From assembly GCA_017462035.1 (NCBI GenBank), contig JAFTRY010000025.1, positions 82,132 to 146,131 of the forward strand: 64,000 nucleotides of DNA, given 5' to 3'. Position 1 is the first letter of the stretch, and the number at the start of each line of letters is the position of its first letter. Shown in pieces: positions 6,096-15,314 of the stretch. The DNA comes from Clostridia bacterium. Lineage in GTDB: Bacteria > Bacillota > Clostridia > Oscillospirales > CAG-272. The position numbers and the translations under genes are program-made. The notes below the pieces were generated by a model that was not told the origin of the DNA, did no database searches, and worked only from the letters and a program-made list of their open reading frames with translations.

Positions 6096-7824
6096 TCAAT
6101 CATCTTCGGTGTCATTAAAGAAACCATTGATCCTTTTTCTCTCGGTCGCTTCAAAGGTTAGCCGATTATCGTCATAGGGTTGCCACATATAACAAAGTCG
6201 GAATATGAACGCCCAGGCATACATACACAAAGCGGATTGGAAGCTCGAGTCGCTTACCGTACCATGTGCAATACAGTTTCTTAAATTAGCTCCATAGCGC
6301 GACAAAAATAAGGCTTGAATATTGATCAATATATCTTCGTGGATGCTATCAGTAACTTCTTTAAGACTGATTATATCATCCATTGTTCGAACTCGCTCTG
6401 TTCCGTCTCCCTCCATACCATATATAACTCCCCCAAGATCTTCAGCGAGGCATCTGATGGCATTTTCTAACTGAGGCAAAAGAACGCTCAATGCCGTAAT
6501 ATAGTCGCCATCCAAGCCTGCGGCAAGTCCTTTTGAAAATGACTCTTTACGATCCTCTGGGACGAAAAAGCAATCGCTTACAATTTCCTGACAGATATCA
6601 AAACAATCTACGGATAGTGATTTTATTTTCCTAACCACAGGACTAATAAAAATTGTTGCAGTAAAGGTATAATGTTCTTTCAAATGAAAACACATATGAG
6701 CTTCAAGCGCTTTTTTATCCTTCTCGGGATCTGCGTGATCAAGGGTTGGCAAACGAGCTATGGTTTTTCCTCTTTCATCAAGGAATACACTTGGAAACAG
6801 CGAAGAAAAAATATGTTCTCGATTATTTTTTATGACCTCATTTTTTGTCTTTTCGTATCCGGAAAGATTGGTCATACATACCAACAAATACAACAGCTTT
6901 TGAATATCATCTGTATCCATACATTTGCGAAGAGCTACCATTTCTTTGTCTGCATCTAATGGAATACGGTGAGTATGCATTTGAGTCATGGTTGCTGCTT
7001 GAAGTTCCGAGAGCTCTTTGTGTAGCGCTTGACGTTCTTGCTCGGTGTTGGGAATTTGTCGAAGCTCCTTCAACGCCAATTTAAGACAGTGGACGCCTCC
7101 AAAGGCATTTCGTCCATTTGCCATTTTCTTATATAAATCAATCAAGGCTCTTCTTGTTGCAATTATCTGCTTTTCCTTGTCCTTTAACTGTGTCTTTTTG
7201 AGAATATCTATCTTGAGCCGATAATATTGATCGCAAAGCATGGCTGAATTGCTTTCCGCATTGTTGCATATCCTAAGAAGCTCTTCCGCGCTAACAAGAG
7301 AATACTCAAAACACCAATACAGAACCCAATATGGCGAATCATCTTGCTGAAGATATTTTTGAACAACGACTTCAATTTTTGCGGCGAGCTGTGTTTTCAT
7401 TTCTTGATTGTTCAACGATTCGCATATAGACACACATCGGCAAAAGGAGGAAAGCAGTTGATGATCTGCCGGGAGCTTTTCTAATAAATCCAAATATCCG
7501 TCAAATGCATTTTGGGCGCATTCATACTTGCGGTAAAAGAGCCAACCGAAATCATAGAGCTTTGTGCAAAGCTCACTCGGAATATCACATGTCAGAAGAG
7601 GCTCTAATGCATTCCATAAATCTTCTGTACACTGTGTGCGATCCACCGAAGCAAACGGCAAATTTTTGGGGATCCGTTAAGTATGTTTCAAGGTTTGAAT
7701 AATATATAATTTGCAATGTGCGCTTCGTAATTTCGTCGGGATCCTGGAGAGATGCTCGATACTCCTGCAATGATTTTTTTACATCAGCGTCGTTTAAGAT
7801 TTTTTCCAAAGATTTGTAATCCAT
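6096..7824 (-). pseudogene. DUF4209 / HEPN-like protein gene with a single frameshift
   Basis: Two minus-strand frames join into one protein of about 570 residues. The first (from ATG at 7824, with GAAAGGAAA upstream) reads well up to about 7665. The second continues the same helical protein to 6096 but has only a TTG near the join. The switch falls at CCCCAAAAATTTG (about 7657-7671) and needs one nucleotide skipped. The C-terminal region (LPQLENAIRCL, then YGANLRNCIAHG) matches the DUF4209 pattern. RNCIAH is an R-x4-H motif as in HEPN ribonucleases. It is the second gene of an operon with the gene at 7839-8705. Mutation, sequencing error or programmed +1 shift cannot be told apart here. Confidence 0.7.
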
Positions 7825-7838
7825 GTTGTTTCCTTTCG

Positions 7839-8705
7839 TTAAATTGTAAATATCAGCTTAGTTTGCTTGGGAGCATAATTTTTGAATTGTTGTTGTGTTT
7901 CGTCGATTATCTTGCCAAGCAAAGACTCAGGTGTTATCTCGACGCATCTTTTCGGGAGCTCGGCAGGCAGATTGAGGGAGATAAAGTCTTGAACGGGAAT
8001 CTGCAGAGTGATATCCTCAATTGAGCCAATGTTCAAAAGAATCGGTTCGGTACTTTGGATTAGGGGATAACGCTGATCGGGAGACGTCGAAAATTTATTG
8101 TGTATATCAAGCTCACCAATAGCGATTCGCAGCTCGTTTTGCCAAACGTAAGAGTTTGTTTTGTGAAATAAGGGTGTTTTTATATCTGCTGTTTCCGGCG
8201 CGTAATACTCGACGATATTAGCTACAGGGATAAAATGTGTGTTGTTTTTATCTTCCTTGACCAACAACGCGATTAGAAAGCGCTTTATAAAGGCGTCCAT
8301 ATCTGTAATGATAACAGCTGTGTCACCAAAGGATGCAAGCTGCTCGTCGGGACCTTCAAAGGTTCCGTTTTTTTCGTTGTAGTATAGATTATACAAGCAG
8401 AACAATTTGAAATACTGCATATCGCTGTAGTCAATGTAATCTACAGTTTTTATTGCGTTGATAAGCTCGGAGGGCATTCCTTGCAAGAATTGTTCACTCT
8501 CAAAATTCTCTTCAACGTGGCGCACGGTTGCCTCTCGCAGATCTCCACGGAAATTGTTATTTATTTTGGCGTTCTCAATGTTTTGCAATCGGTTCCACAC
8601 ACCGAAATCTGCCAAGGCTCGCATAAATACTTCGCCCTGTACAAAACGATCTGCCCATTTTTTATCTGTTATTTTCACCGGTACGAATTTTCGCCCTATT
8701 GACAT
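7839..8705 (-). CDS. Hypothetical protein, operon partner of the DUF4209 gene
   Basis: 288-residue soluble protein with no signal peptide or membrane helix. Visible landmarks are an N-terminal basic stretch, a charged region (FRGDLREATVRHVEE), aromatic-rich YFKLFCLYNLYY, FGDTAVIITDMDAFIKRF, and WQNELRIAIGELDIH. This layout recalls uncharacterised phage-island proteins, but I do not recognise a named family. The start follows GGAGG. It is the first gene after a consensus promoter; the DUF4209 gene starts 14 bp after its stop. Pairing with a HEPN-like protein on a small mobile element makes a defence or toxin role thinkable, as inference only. Confidence 0.7.
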   Translation of the reverse strand: MSIGRKFVPVKITDKKWADRFVQGEVFMRALADFGVWNRLQNIENAKINNNFRGDLREATVRHVEENFESEQFLQGMPSELINAIKTVDYIDYSDMQYFKLFCLYNLYYNEKNGTFEGPDEQLASFGDTAVIITDMDAFIKRFLIALLVKEDKNNTHFIPVANIVEYYAPETADIKTPLFHKTNSYVWQNELRIAIGELDIHNKFSTSPDQRYPLIQSTEPILLNIGSIEDITLQIPVQDFISLNLPAELPKRCVEITPESLLGKIIDETQQQFKNYAPKQTKLIFTI

Positions 8706-8743
8706 ATTGATACCTCCATCTTGGACTTGATAAATCCACGTTA

Positions 8744-8772
8744 ATTATACCATAAACGCATACATTTATCAA
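8744..8772 (-). promoter_or_regulatory. Sigma-A promoter of the cargo operon
   Basis: On the minus strand, TTGATA (8767-8772), a 17-bp spacer and TATAAT (8744-8749), 38 bp before the start codon at 8705. The right arm-type repeat begins 7 bp upstream of the -35, so integrase binding could interfere with this promoter. Confidence 0.75.
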
Positions 8773-8778
8773 TCCTAT

Positions 8779-8798
8779 ACCCCTAAATTTACCCCTAC
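8779..8798. repeat. Right putative integrase arm-type site
   Basis: ACCCCTAAATTTACCCCTAC, 19 of 20 bases identical to 2401-2420 and in the same orientation. Confidence 0.5.
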
Positions 8799-8911
8799 GC
8801 CCATTATGTGAAGTTTGTTTTCTGACGACAAAACAGCTAAAAAACGCCAAAAAGCATAGTAAAACCCACTGTTTTTGTCTAAAACACACCTAATAAAAAA
8901 ATCCTATAAAA

Positions 8912-8935
8912 TTCAAATCTCTCCTTCTCCGCCAA
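8912..8935 (+). repeat. attR: 24-bp copy of the tRNA-Ser 3' end
   Basis: Identical to 2297-2320. No complete tRNA is attached, so this is the copy left at the far end of the insertion. Confidence 0.85.
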
Positions 8936-8970
8936 AAATCGACAAGTTTCGACAGAAGCTTGTCGATTTT
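8935..8970 (+). terminator. Original chromosomal terminator of tRNA-Ser
   Basis: AAAATCGACAAG pairs with CTTGTCGATTTT. It directly follows attR, so before insertion it ended the tRNA-Ser transcript. The rest of 8970-9190 has no gene; it holds short repeats of the ACTTTTCACT type and a GGGGACGGTTCC phrase. Confidence 0.65.
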
Positions 8971-9196
8971 ACTTTTTCACTTTTCACTCTTTACTTTTCA
9001 CTAAATCCATTGTCGATTTTGCCGGAAGTAATAGGTAATAGTGAGATGTAGCTTTTCTCCCTTTGGTCGAAAAGCAATTTATTAAAATATAAAATGGCGA
9101 CAGTTCAAACCTGAACGAAAAAGCGCGAAAATATCTTTTTTTCGCGCCTTCACAGAAAAAGTCCGACATGGGGACGGTTCCTTGTGCCGGAGCGCA

Positions 9197-9234
9197 AAAA
9201 AGCACTTACGGTAAGTTTACCGCAAGTGCTTTTT
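9197..9234. terminator. Bidirectional terminator after the nuclease pseudogene
   Basis: AAAAGCACTTaCGGTAA pairs with TTACCGcAAGTGCTTTT (one mismatch); A- and T-runs flank it on both sides. Confidence 0.7.
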
Positions 9235-9266
9235 CTTTTTTCACAATGTTTCTTGTAATTTGACCT

Positions 9267-10355
9267 TTAATCAAGTAGTTCTCTGAATTTTACATAGACA
9301 GCTTGGTGGTCGGATAGGTCAAAATTGGTGCCGATCATATTGACATCTGTGCTGATCTTTGCGAAGGGGTCATAGGTATCGGTAAGCACCTTCCACTCTT
9401 GGGCAATCGCTGAGCTTCCAAGATAAAAGATATGGTCGATGGTCGTACGTTTTCCGTTGTTCCAGTTTTTCTCTCTGCCCCATACCCGGGCAGAGCACAT
9501 ATTTTGCGTGCGCTTTACCTTTGCGGAGGTTCTGGCATCGGAGAATTTTGCGGTAGCGGTCATGTATTCATAGGTAGCAGTCGTGGAATCCGCGTTAAAA
9601 TCACCGCCTACGACGATCATTCTGCCCTCCGCAAGGGCAACGAGCTTCTGAGCAAGGATGGTAGCCTGTGACAGGCTAAGTGCCTCCGCCGCTTCGTCTG
9701 GACGTGTACAAAGATGGGCAGACGCGAAGAGCATCTCCGTACCCGTGGTGCGGTTTTTCAATATGGCATAGGTGCACAGTCTGTCCTTGTTTGCATTGTT
9801 GGAAAGCTTCGTGGTGAGTCTGAACACGCCGCTGTCCAGCTTCCTCATACTTTTCGGGATTCCACAAAAGGAGGTTATACAGATCGTTATCCTTCGCGCC
9901 AATGCCGTCCTTTCTTCCGGTGGCACTGAGGTTCCCCGCCCAGCGATAGCCGTGGTCATTAACGAGGGAATCCTTATTTGAGATCAGATACGGCCACCAA
10001 AGTCTGTTGACCTCCTGAAGTGCCAGGACATCGGGGGCGTAGTATTCGACGAAGGAGTCCAGGCGTTCCGCTCTTCTTTCAATGGTATAGTCGGCAAGAG
10101 TATGACCGTTATAGTAGACGGTCATATTCTCCGCCGTGGCTTCGTAATACGCGATGTTGTAGGTAATCATTCCACGTAAGGGTCTGCCTCTCCGACTTCT
10201 TCGGTCACGGTCTGTTCCTGCTCAGAATCACTGCTTTCAGTCTCGCTGTTCCCCGACTTCTCCTCATTCTCGGTGCCGCACGAGGCAAACAGCACGGAGG
10301 CGGAAGCCAACAAAGCGAGTGCTAAAACCAGGGAAATCAACTTCTTTGTGTTCAT
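9267..10355 (-). pseudogene. Secreted lipoprotein of the endonuclease/exonuclease/phosphatase family, two frameshifts
   Basis: Three minus-strand frames read as one protein. The first (ATG at 10355, AGGAG 6 bp ahead) encodes a lipoprotein signal (LALALLASASVLFASC) and an acidic Ser/Glu linker. The second, from about 10170, encodes the start of an EEP domain (MITYNIAYYEA, VLALQEVN). The third, from about 9860 to the stop, encodes the rest: HLCTR, GGDFNAD, TIDHIFYLG and SDHQAVYV, the metal and phosphate-binding motifs of DNase I-like enzymes. The intact ancestor was probably a membrane-anchored nuclease or phosphodiesterase. At the first join the stop and next ATG overlap, but the second join has no such excuse. 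Confidence 0.8.
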
Positions 10356-10398
10356 AAGCACTCCTATGTATTCATGTTATTATGACGGTGTCAAGTTT

Positions 10399-10426
10399 AG
10401 TATAAAATAAAAAACGGAAATGTCAA
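10399..10426 (-). promoter_or_regulatory. Promoter of the nuclease pseudogene
   Basis: On the minus strand, TTGACA (10421-10426), a 16-bp spacer and TATACT (10399-10404). Confidence 0.6.
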
Positions 10427-10475
10427 TAGGAAGAAATAAATTATCCCTCTCATTCGCGGTTATCCGGAGCAATTT

Positions 10476-11336
10476 TTATCCTTGACGGGTAATTTTTCTG
10501 AATTCCGAAGGAGTCATTCCTACGATCTTCTTAAAGGTCCTTGCGAAATTGCTCATGTCGTGAAAGCCCGTTTCCTCCGCAATGTCGCCCACGGTTCGGG
10601 TACTGTCCCCCAGCCGTTCACAGGCAAAGGAGATTCGACACAGCATCAGATATTCCTTTAGGCTATATCCCGTGACTCGCTTAAAGCAATGAGTTAGGTA
10701 ATAGCGGCTGACGTGGTGCCTGGAGGCAAGCTCGTCCAGATCCAGCCGCCGGGAAAAGTTACATTCCAGCTCCTTTCGAACCGAGGACACGATAATATCT
10801 GCCGCGCCGAAGGCTTTGATCGTAAAATGTGTGGGAGAGAACTGTCGGATCTGGTAGAGCAGGGAGGACAGGAGGAGTGCTTCCCCCTCGGGAAGCTGAT
10901 TCTCCCGAGGCAGACTCCATTCTCGGTAAAGCTCCTCCATTCGCATTCTGACAGAAGATGCGATGGGGGACACGTCCAAAACATGAGAAAAGCCAACGGG
11001 ATGAAAGGAAAATACCGATTGCAGTGCCTTCGGCTGGATCAAACGGTTTGCCTGATAGGGATTCAGAGAGAGGACGTAACGTACGTATCGCTCCGAGGTA
11101 GAGCGGATAATATGAGGCTCATAGTTTCCCAGGAAAACCAAACAGGGCGCGGCACAGGCAATCCGTTCCCCCGCGATCTCACAGCTCATGCTTCCCTCTA
11201 CAATATAGAACATCTGATACACGTTATGTTTATGTTGGTCTTGCTCTGCATGAAGCGGTGCCTCGGAAAATTTAAAGTCGGCAATCAGCGATTCACTCAT
11301 AAGCGGTCCTCCCAATGGTTTTATTACTGTCATCAT
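10476..11336 (-). CDS. AraC-family transcriptional regulator of the adjacent catabolic operon
   Basis: About 286 residues. The N-terminal half is a cupin-like effector domain (HKHNVYQMFYIVEGSMSCEIAGERI). The C-terminal 100 residues are a double HTH: LDLDELASRHHVSRYYLTHC, then VGDIAEETGFHDMSNFARTF with the closing KKIVGMTPSEFRK signature. An ATG after AAGGTGAT (11336, or 11333 three bases on) is preferred to the upstream TTG. It is divergent from the seven-gene operon starting at 11496, whose promoter has a good -10 (TATAAT, 11455-11460) but a poor -35, as expected of an activator-dependent promoter. The effector is probably the operon's substrate. Confidence 0.9.
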   Translation of the reverse strand: MMTVIKPLGGPLMSESLIADFKFSEAPLHAEQDQHKHNVYQMFYIVEGSMSCEIAGERIACAAPCLVFLGNYEPHIIRSTSERYVRYVLSLNPYQANRLIQPKALQSVFSFHPVGFSHVLDVSPIASSVRMRMEELYREWSLPRENQLPEGEALLLSSLLYQIRQFSPTHFTIKAFGAADIIVSSVRKELECNFSRRLDLDELASRHHVSRYYLTHCFKRVTGYSLKEYLMLCRISFACERLGDSTRTVGDIAEETGFHDMSNFARTFKKIVGMTPSEFRKITRQG

Positions 11337-11495
11337 ATCACCTTTTTTGATTTCTGTCAATCCTTTTTCCGAAAGAAGGAGAAATTATGTAGAAGTTGCT
11401 CTTTCTTTTAAAAAGTCAGCAAGTTATACACTGTTCAGAATGGCTTTTTTCTTCTATAATGGTAGGTGAAAAATAATCAAAACAGGAGCAGTGAT

Positions 11496-12779
11496 ATGAA
11501 TACGTGGAAAAGACCCATGCGGCGGGAGGATTTACCCGCTTCTTTGCCCTTTGGAGAAAATTTGGAGATCCTCAAGATGCCTCTGGCACTTGGGAAGAAA
11601 ACGATACCAAACCGAATCTGCTATCAGCCCATGGAGGGATGTGACGGCACAGCGACAGGTGCTCCCGACGAGCTGACCCATCGGCGGTATTTGAGATTTG
11701 CCAAGGGAGGAGCGGGATTGATCTGGTTTGAAGCCACCGCTATTGTTCCCGAGGGACGCGCCAATCCCCGTCAGATGTATTTAAGCGAGGAAACGGCGGA
11801 TGTTTTTGCCGCGCTGGTACGGGATATCAAATCGGTCTGCTTAGCGGAAAACGGCTACGAGCCGGTGGTAATCTGTCAGCTGACCCATTCGGGAAGATGG
11901 TCGAAGCCGCAAGGCACCCCGGCACCGCTGATCGCCTACAACAAGCCGATCTTTGAGGGAGACGATCCACTGCCCGCTTCTTGTATTGTCAGCGACGACT
12001 ATTTGGACGGTCTGGCGAAGAAATACGCGCTCTCAGCAAAGCTTGCCCAGCGCGCGGGCTTTGACGGAGTGGACATCAAGGCGTGCCATGGCTACCTTTT
12101 GTCCGAGCTATTGAACGCCTACACAAGAGAGGGAAGATACGGCGGCTCCTATGAAAACCGCACCCGTCTCTTCTTTTCCGCGGTAGAGGCGGTAAAGAAG
12201 GCTTGCTCCCCTGATTTCATCCTTGCCAGCCGATTTAACGCTTACGACGGGTATGCCTACCCTTATGGTATGGGGGATTCCGGCACCCCGGGAGTACCCG
12301 ATCTAACCGAGGCGGCGCGGATCGCCTCCGATCTTGCCGCCCGAGGGGTAACCCTTCTGAACGTGACCATGGGATGTCCTTATACCAATCACGAGGTAAA
12401 CCGTCCCACCTCCTTTGCCAAAGAGGAAGCACCCTATCGGAGTATTGAGCGGATGCTGGCGGGTGCTGAAGCAGTAACCAAGGCGGCACCCGGCACTCAA
12501 GTCGTTTGCTCGGGTCTGAGCTTTATGGGGACTCTTGGGGCAAACGTTGCCGCGGGAGGAATCGAGGAAGGAAAATTCTCCTTGGCAGGCTTTGGCAGGC
12601 AGACCTTCTCCTATCCCGATCTGGCGAGAGACATTGTAAAGGGCGAGGGAATGAAGCCGGGCAAGCTTTGCTTGACCTGTGGGAAATGTACCGAGCTAAT
12701 GCGCGCAAAGCAAACGCCCGGGTGTGTCATTTACGACAGGGAACTTTACACCGCTCTGTATAATGAGATTCATGGATAA
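11496..12779 (+). CDS. NADH:flavin oxidoreductase (Old Yellow Enzyme family) with a C-terminal iron-sulfur motif
   Basis: 427-residue TIM-barrel flavoenzyme of the OYE / 2,4-dienoyl-CoA reductase family, which reduces activated C=C bonds. Seen: IPNRICYQPMEGCDG at the first strand, HRRYLRFAKGGAGLIWFEAT, VICQLTHSGRWS, and FDGVDIKACHGYLLSELLN with the substrate-binding His. The tail carries Cys at about 392, 395, 398 and 410 (CLTCGKC...C), the 4Fe-4S motif of 2-enoate reductases. The FAD/NAD domain that usually follows is absent; the protein ends there. ATG at 11496 follows AGGAG. First gene of a seven-gene operon. Confidence 0.88.
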   Translation: MNTWKRPMRREDLPASLPFGENLEILKMPLALGKKTIPNRICYQPMEGCDGTATGAPDELTHRRYLRFAKGGAGLIWFEATAIVPEGRANPRQMYLSEETADVFAALVRDIKSVCLAENGYEPVVICQLTHSGRWSKPQGTPAPLIAYNKPIFEGDDPLPASCIVSDDYLDGLAKKYALSAKLAQRAGFDGVDIKACHGYLLSELLNAYTREGRYGGSYENRTRLFFSAVEAVKKACSPDFILASRFNAYDGYAYPYGMGDSGTPGVPDLTEAARIASDLAARGVTLLNVTMGCPYTNHEVNRPTSFAKEEAPYRSIERMLAGAEAVTKAAPGTQVVCSGLSFMGTLGANVAAGGIEEGKFSLAGFGRQTFSYPDLARDIVKGEGMKPGKLCLTCGKCTELMRAKQTPGCVIYDRELYTALYNEIHG

Positions 12780-12789
12780 GGAGAGAAGG

Positions 12790-13524
12790 ATGGAACAGAT
12801 CGCAATCGTTACCGGCGTTGCCGGCGGAATCGGAAAGGCAAGCGCTCTGATGCTTGCGCAAAAGGGATATACGGTAGTTGGCATGGGGCGGAGTGAGAGC
12901 CCGGATCTATCGGCGCTTCAAGGCTTGAATATAACCTATCTATCAGGGGACGTTTCCTGCCGCGCGGATCGGGAACACCTTCTGAACACTGCTGTTGCCA
13001 AGGGACATATCACCGCCCTGGTCAACGTGGCGGGCGTTGCGCCCAAGGTCCGGCGGGATATTCTCGAAATGACCGAGGAAAGCTACGACCTTGTAATGGG
13101 AATTAACACGAAGGGAACTCTGTTTTTGACCCAAGCGGTGGCAAATGAAATGGTAAAGCAGGGAAGAGGCGGAGCCATTGTCAATATTTCCTCCTGTTCA
13201 GCCTACACCAGCTCCACCAGCCGGGGAGAGTACTGCATTTCCAAGGCGGGTGTTTCCATGATTACTAAGCTGTTTGCTGACAGGCTTGCGTCAGAGGGGA
13301 TTACTGTCAACGAGATCTGCCCCGGCATCATCGCCACAGGGATGACCGCTGCCGTAAAGGAAAAATATGACCGGCTGATCGAGGGAGGCTTGGTGCCTCT
13401 GGGTCGTTGGGGAACACCCAATGACGTTGCCAAGGCGGTAGTGGCTCTGTGTGACGGAACCTTTGGGTACACCACGGGAGAGTCCTTAATTCTGGACGGA
13501 GGTATGCACATCAGAAGGCTATGA
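12790..13524 (+). CDS. Short-chain dehydrogenase/reductase
   Basis: 244-residue classical SDR with a Rossmann fold. Seen: cofactor motif TGVAGGIG at 8-15, NVAG at about 79-82, catalytic Ser at about 135, Tyr148 and Lys152 in YCISK, and the C-terminal TTGESLILDGGM. It should oxidise or reduce an alcohol/ketone with NAD(P). The ATG follows AAGGAGAGA, 10 bp after the flavin oxidoreductase stop. Its own stop overlaps the next start (ATGA). Substrate unknown. Confidence 0.9.
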   Translation: MEQIAIVTGVAGGIGKASALMLAQKGYTVVGMGRSESPDLSALQGLNITYLSGDVSCRADREHLLNTAVAKGHITALVNVAGVAPKVRRDILEMTEESYDLVMGINTKGTLFLTQAVANEMVKQGRGGAIVNISSCSAYTSSTSRGEYCISKAGVSMITKLFADRLASEGITVNEICPGIIATGMTAAVKEKYDRLIEGGLVPLGRWGTPNDVAKAVVALCDGTFGYTTGESLILDGGMHIRRL

Positions 13525-15314
13525 AAAACAGATACCATACCCTAATCATCGGCACAGGGTGCGCCGGCTTCAACGCGGCGGACAGGCTGTACGGCTTTGG
13601 TATTCGAGACATTGCCATTGTCACTGAGGGAAGATATATGGGAACTTCCCGCAACACGGGAAGTGACAAGCAGACCTATTACAAGCTTTCCCTTTGCGGC
13701 TCGGAGGGGGACAGCGTTCGGGAAATGGCGGGGACCCTCTATTCAGGGGGCGGTGTCATGGGGGAGCACGCCCTTTGCGAAGCTGCCTATTCTACCCGTT
13801 GTTTCATGCGTCTGGTAGAGCTTGGGGTACCCTTTCCCACCAACGAATTTGGGGAATACGCGGGCTACAAGACCGATCACGATCCTAGAACGAGAGCCAC
13901 CTCCTGCGGACCTCTTACCTCCAAATATATGACCGAGGCACTGGAGCGCTCGGTTTTACAAAAGGGAATCGAAATCCTTGATTTCCAACGGGTAATAGAG
14001 ATCCTGACGGACGAGGATGGAGTCACCGGTATTGCTTGCGCCGATACGGTCACGGGAAAGCTCTCGGTGATCGCCTGCCAAAACGTGATCCTCTGTACGG
14101 GCGGTCCCGCCGGGATCTACAAAAACACGGTCTATCCGAAAAGTCAGCATGGCGGAACGGGGCTTGCCATTCTGGCTGGGGCATCCCTCTCCAATATGGA
14201 AGAGTGGCAATACGGGATTGCCAGCACCAAGTTCCGCTGGAATCTATCAGGAACTTATCAGCAGGTTTTACCCCGATATATCTCGGTGGACGCAGAGGGA
14301 AACGAAAGAGAATTCTTGCACGAAACACTGGGAACTTCCTCGCTGGGACGGATCTTTCTCAAGGGTTATCAGTGGCCCTTTGACACAAGAAAAGCCGAGG
14401 CATCCTCCCAGATCGATCTGTTGGTCGCCAAGGAGATCAAGCAAGGAAAGCGCGTCTATCTGGACTTCTCGCGCAATCCCAGGGGCTTGGAAAAGGACTT
14501 CTCGGCTTTACCCGAAGAAGCCTACGACTACCTGAGCCGTTCCGGGGCACTGTTCGGAACTCCCATTGAGCGTCTTGCGAAAATGAACAAAGGAGCCATT
14601 GACCTATACGCGTCCCATGGAATCGATCTCTATTCCGAATATTTGGAGATCGCCGTCTGCGCCCAGCATTGTAATGGGGGCGTGACTGTGGATGCCAACT
14701 GGCAAACCGAAGTCAAGGGCTTATACGTTGCCGGTGAGGCGGCAGGTACCTTCGGCGTGTATCGCCCGGGGGGCAGCGCGCTGAATTCCACCCAGGTGGG
14801 AAGTCTGCGGGCGGCGGAGCATATTGCGGGGAAGAAAAGGGAAACGGCAGGTGTTCCCGCCTATACCCTTCCTGAAATCCAATACGGAAAATCCAATCTG
14901 ACGCACCTTTGGAAAACGCTGCAAGCAGAGATGAGCCGTGTGGCGGATTTTGATCGCTCCACCGAAGGGATGAGGGCGTTGTTTTCCCGTGTGCGCGAGC
15001 TTTGTGAGAGCTTTTTTGACAAAGCCGTCATCGCTGACAGCTCTGAGCTTTCGGACCTATTCAAGCTCTATGATATGGTGCTGACTCAACGGTCCGTGCT
15101 TTCCGCCATGCTCTGCTCGGCGGAGCGATTGGGAACCCATGGGGCGGCTCTCGTTGACCGTCAGCCTTACGGGACAGAGGAGGCGGTAAGAACGACCCGT
15201 ACCGTAACCAAAGGTGAGGAATCCAGGCTGTGTCCGCTTTCGGACATGCCCGAACCCGAGCTTTGGTTTGAAACCCTTTTAGCAAGACGAAAAAAGGAGA
15301 ATTTGGAACAATGA
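13521..15314 (+). CDS. FAD-dependent oxidoreductase of the fumarate reductase/succinate dehydrogenase flavoprotein family
   Basis: 597-residue soluble flavoprotein. Seen: the FAD-binding GTGCAG at 11-16, a CGSEGDS segment, ILCTGGPAG, and near the C-terminal third the FAD-contact motif GLYVAGEAAGTFGVYRPGGSALNSTQVGSLRA, as in FAD_binding_2 proteins. There is no signal peptide and no heme or iron-sulfur partner, unlike respiratory fumarate reductases. Start and stop overlap neighbouring genes by ATGA on both sides, so it is tightly coupled to the SDR and the Gfo/Idh/MocA protein. It probably oxidises or reduces the same small substrate. Confidence 0.85.
   Translation: MKNRYHTLIIGTGCAGFNAADRLYGFGIRDIAIVTEGRYMGTSRNTGSDKQTYYKLSLCGSEGDSVREMAGTLYSGGGVMGEHALCEAAYSTRCFMRLVELGVPFPTNEFGEYAGYKTDHDPRTRATSCGPLTSKYMTEALERSVLQKGIEILDFQRVIEILTDEDGVTGIACADTVTGKLSVIACQNVILCTGGPAGIYKNTVYPKSQHGGTGLAILAGASLSNMEEWQYGIASTKFRWNLSGTYQQVLPRYISVDAEGNEREFLHETLGTSSLGRIFLKGYQWPFDTRKAEASSQIDLLVAKEIKQGKRVYLDFSRNPRGLEKDFSALPEEAYDYLSRSGALFGTPIERLAKMNKGAIDLYASHGIDLYSEYLEIAVCAQHCNGGVTVDANWQTEVKGLYVAGEAAGTFGVYRPGGSALNSTQVGSLRAAEHIAGKKRETAGVPAYTLPEIQYGKSNLTHLWKTLQAEMSRVADFDRSTEGMRALFSRVRELCESFFDKAVIADSSELSDLFKLYDMVLTQRSVLSAMLCSAERLGTHGAALVDRQPYGTEEAVRTTRTVTKGEESRLCPLSDMPEPELWFETLLARRKKENLEQ

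Larger units (their letters stand above)
2297..8935. mobile_element. Degenerate integrated element in the 3' end of tRNA-Ser(GCT)
   Basis: A 6.6-kb segment is bounded by two identical 24-bp copies of the tRNA-Ser 3' end (2297-2320 and 8912-8935). Immediately inside the tRNA-proximal end lies the remnant of a tyrosine integrase, followed by an excisionase-like gene, a toxin-antitoxin pair, an XRE regulator and a cargo operon. Near-identical 20-bp repeats sit inside both ends (2401-2420 and 8779-8798) and look like integrase arm sites. No conjugation, capsid or replication genes are visible. Because the integrase lacks its N-terminal half, the element is probably immobile without outside help. 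It may be a small satellite or integrative mobilisable remnant. Confidence 0.85.
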
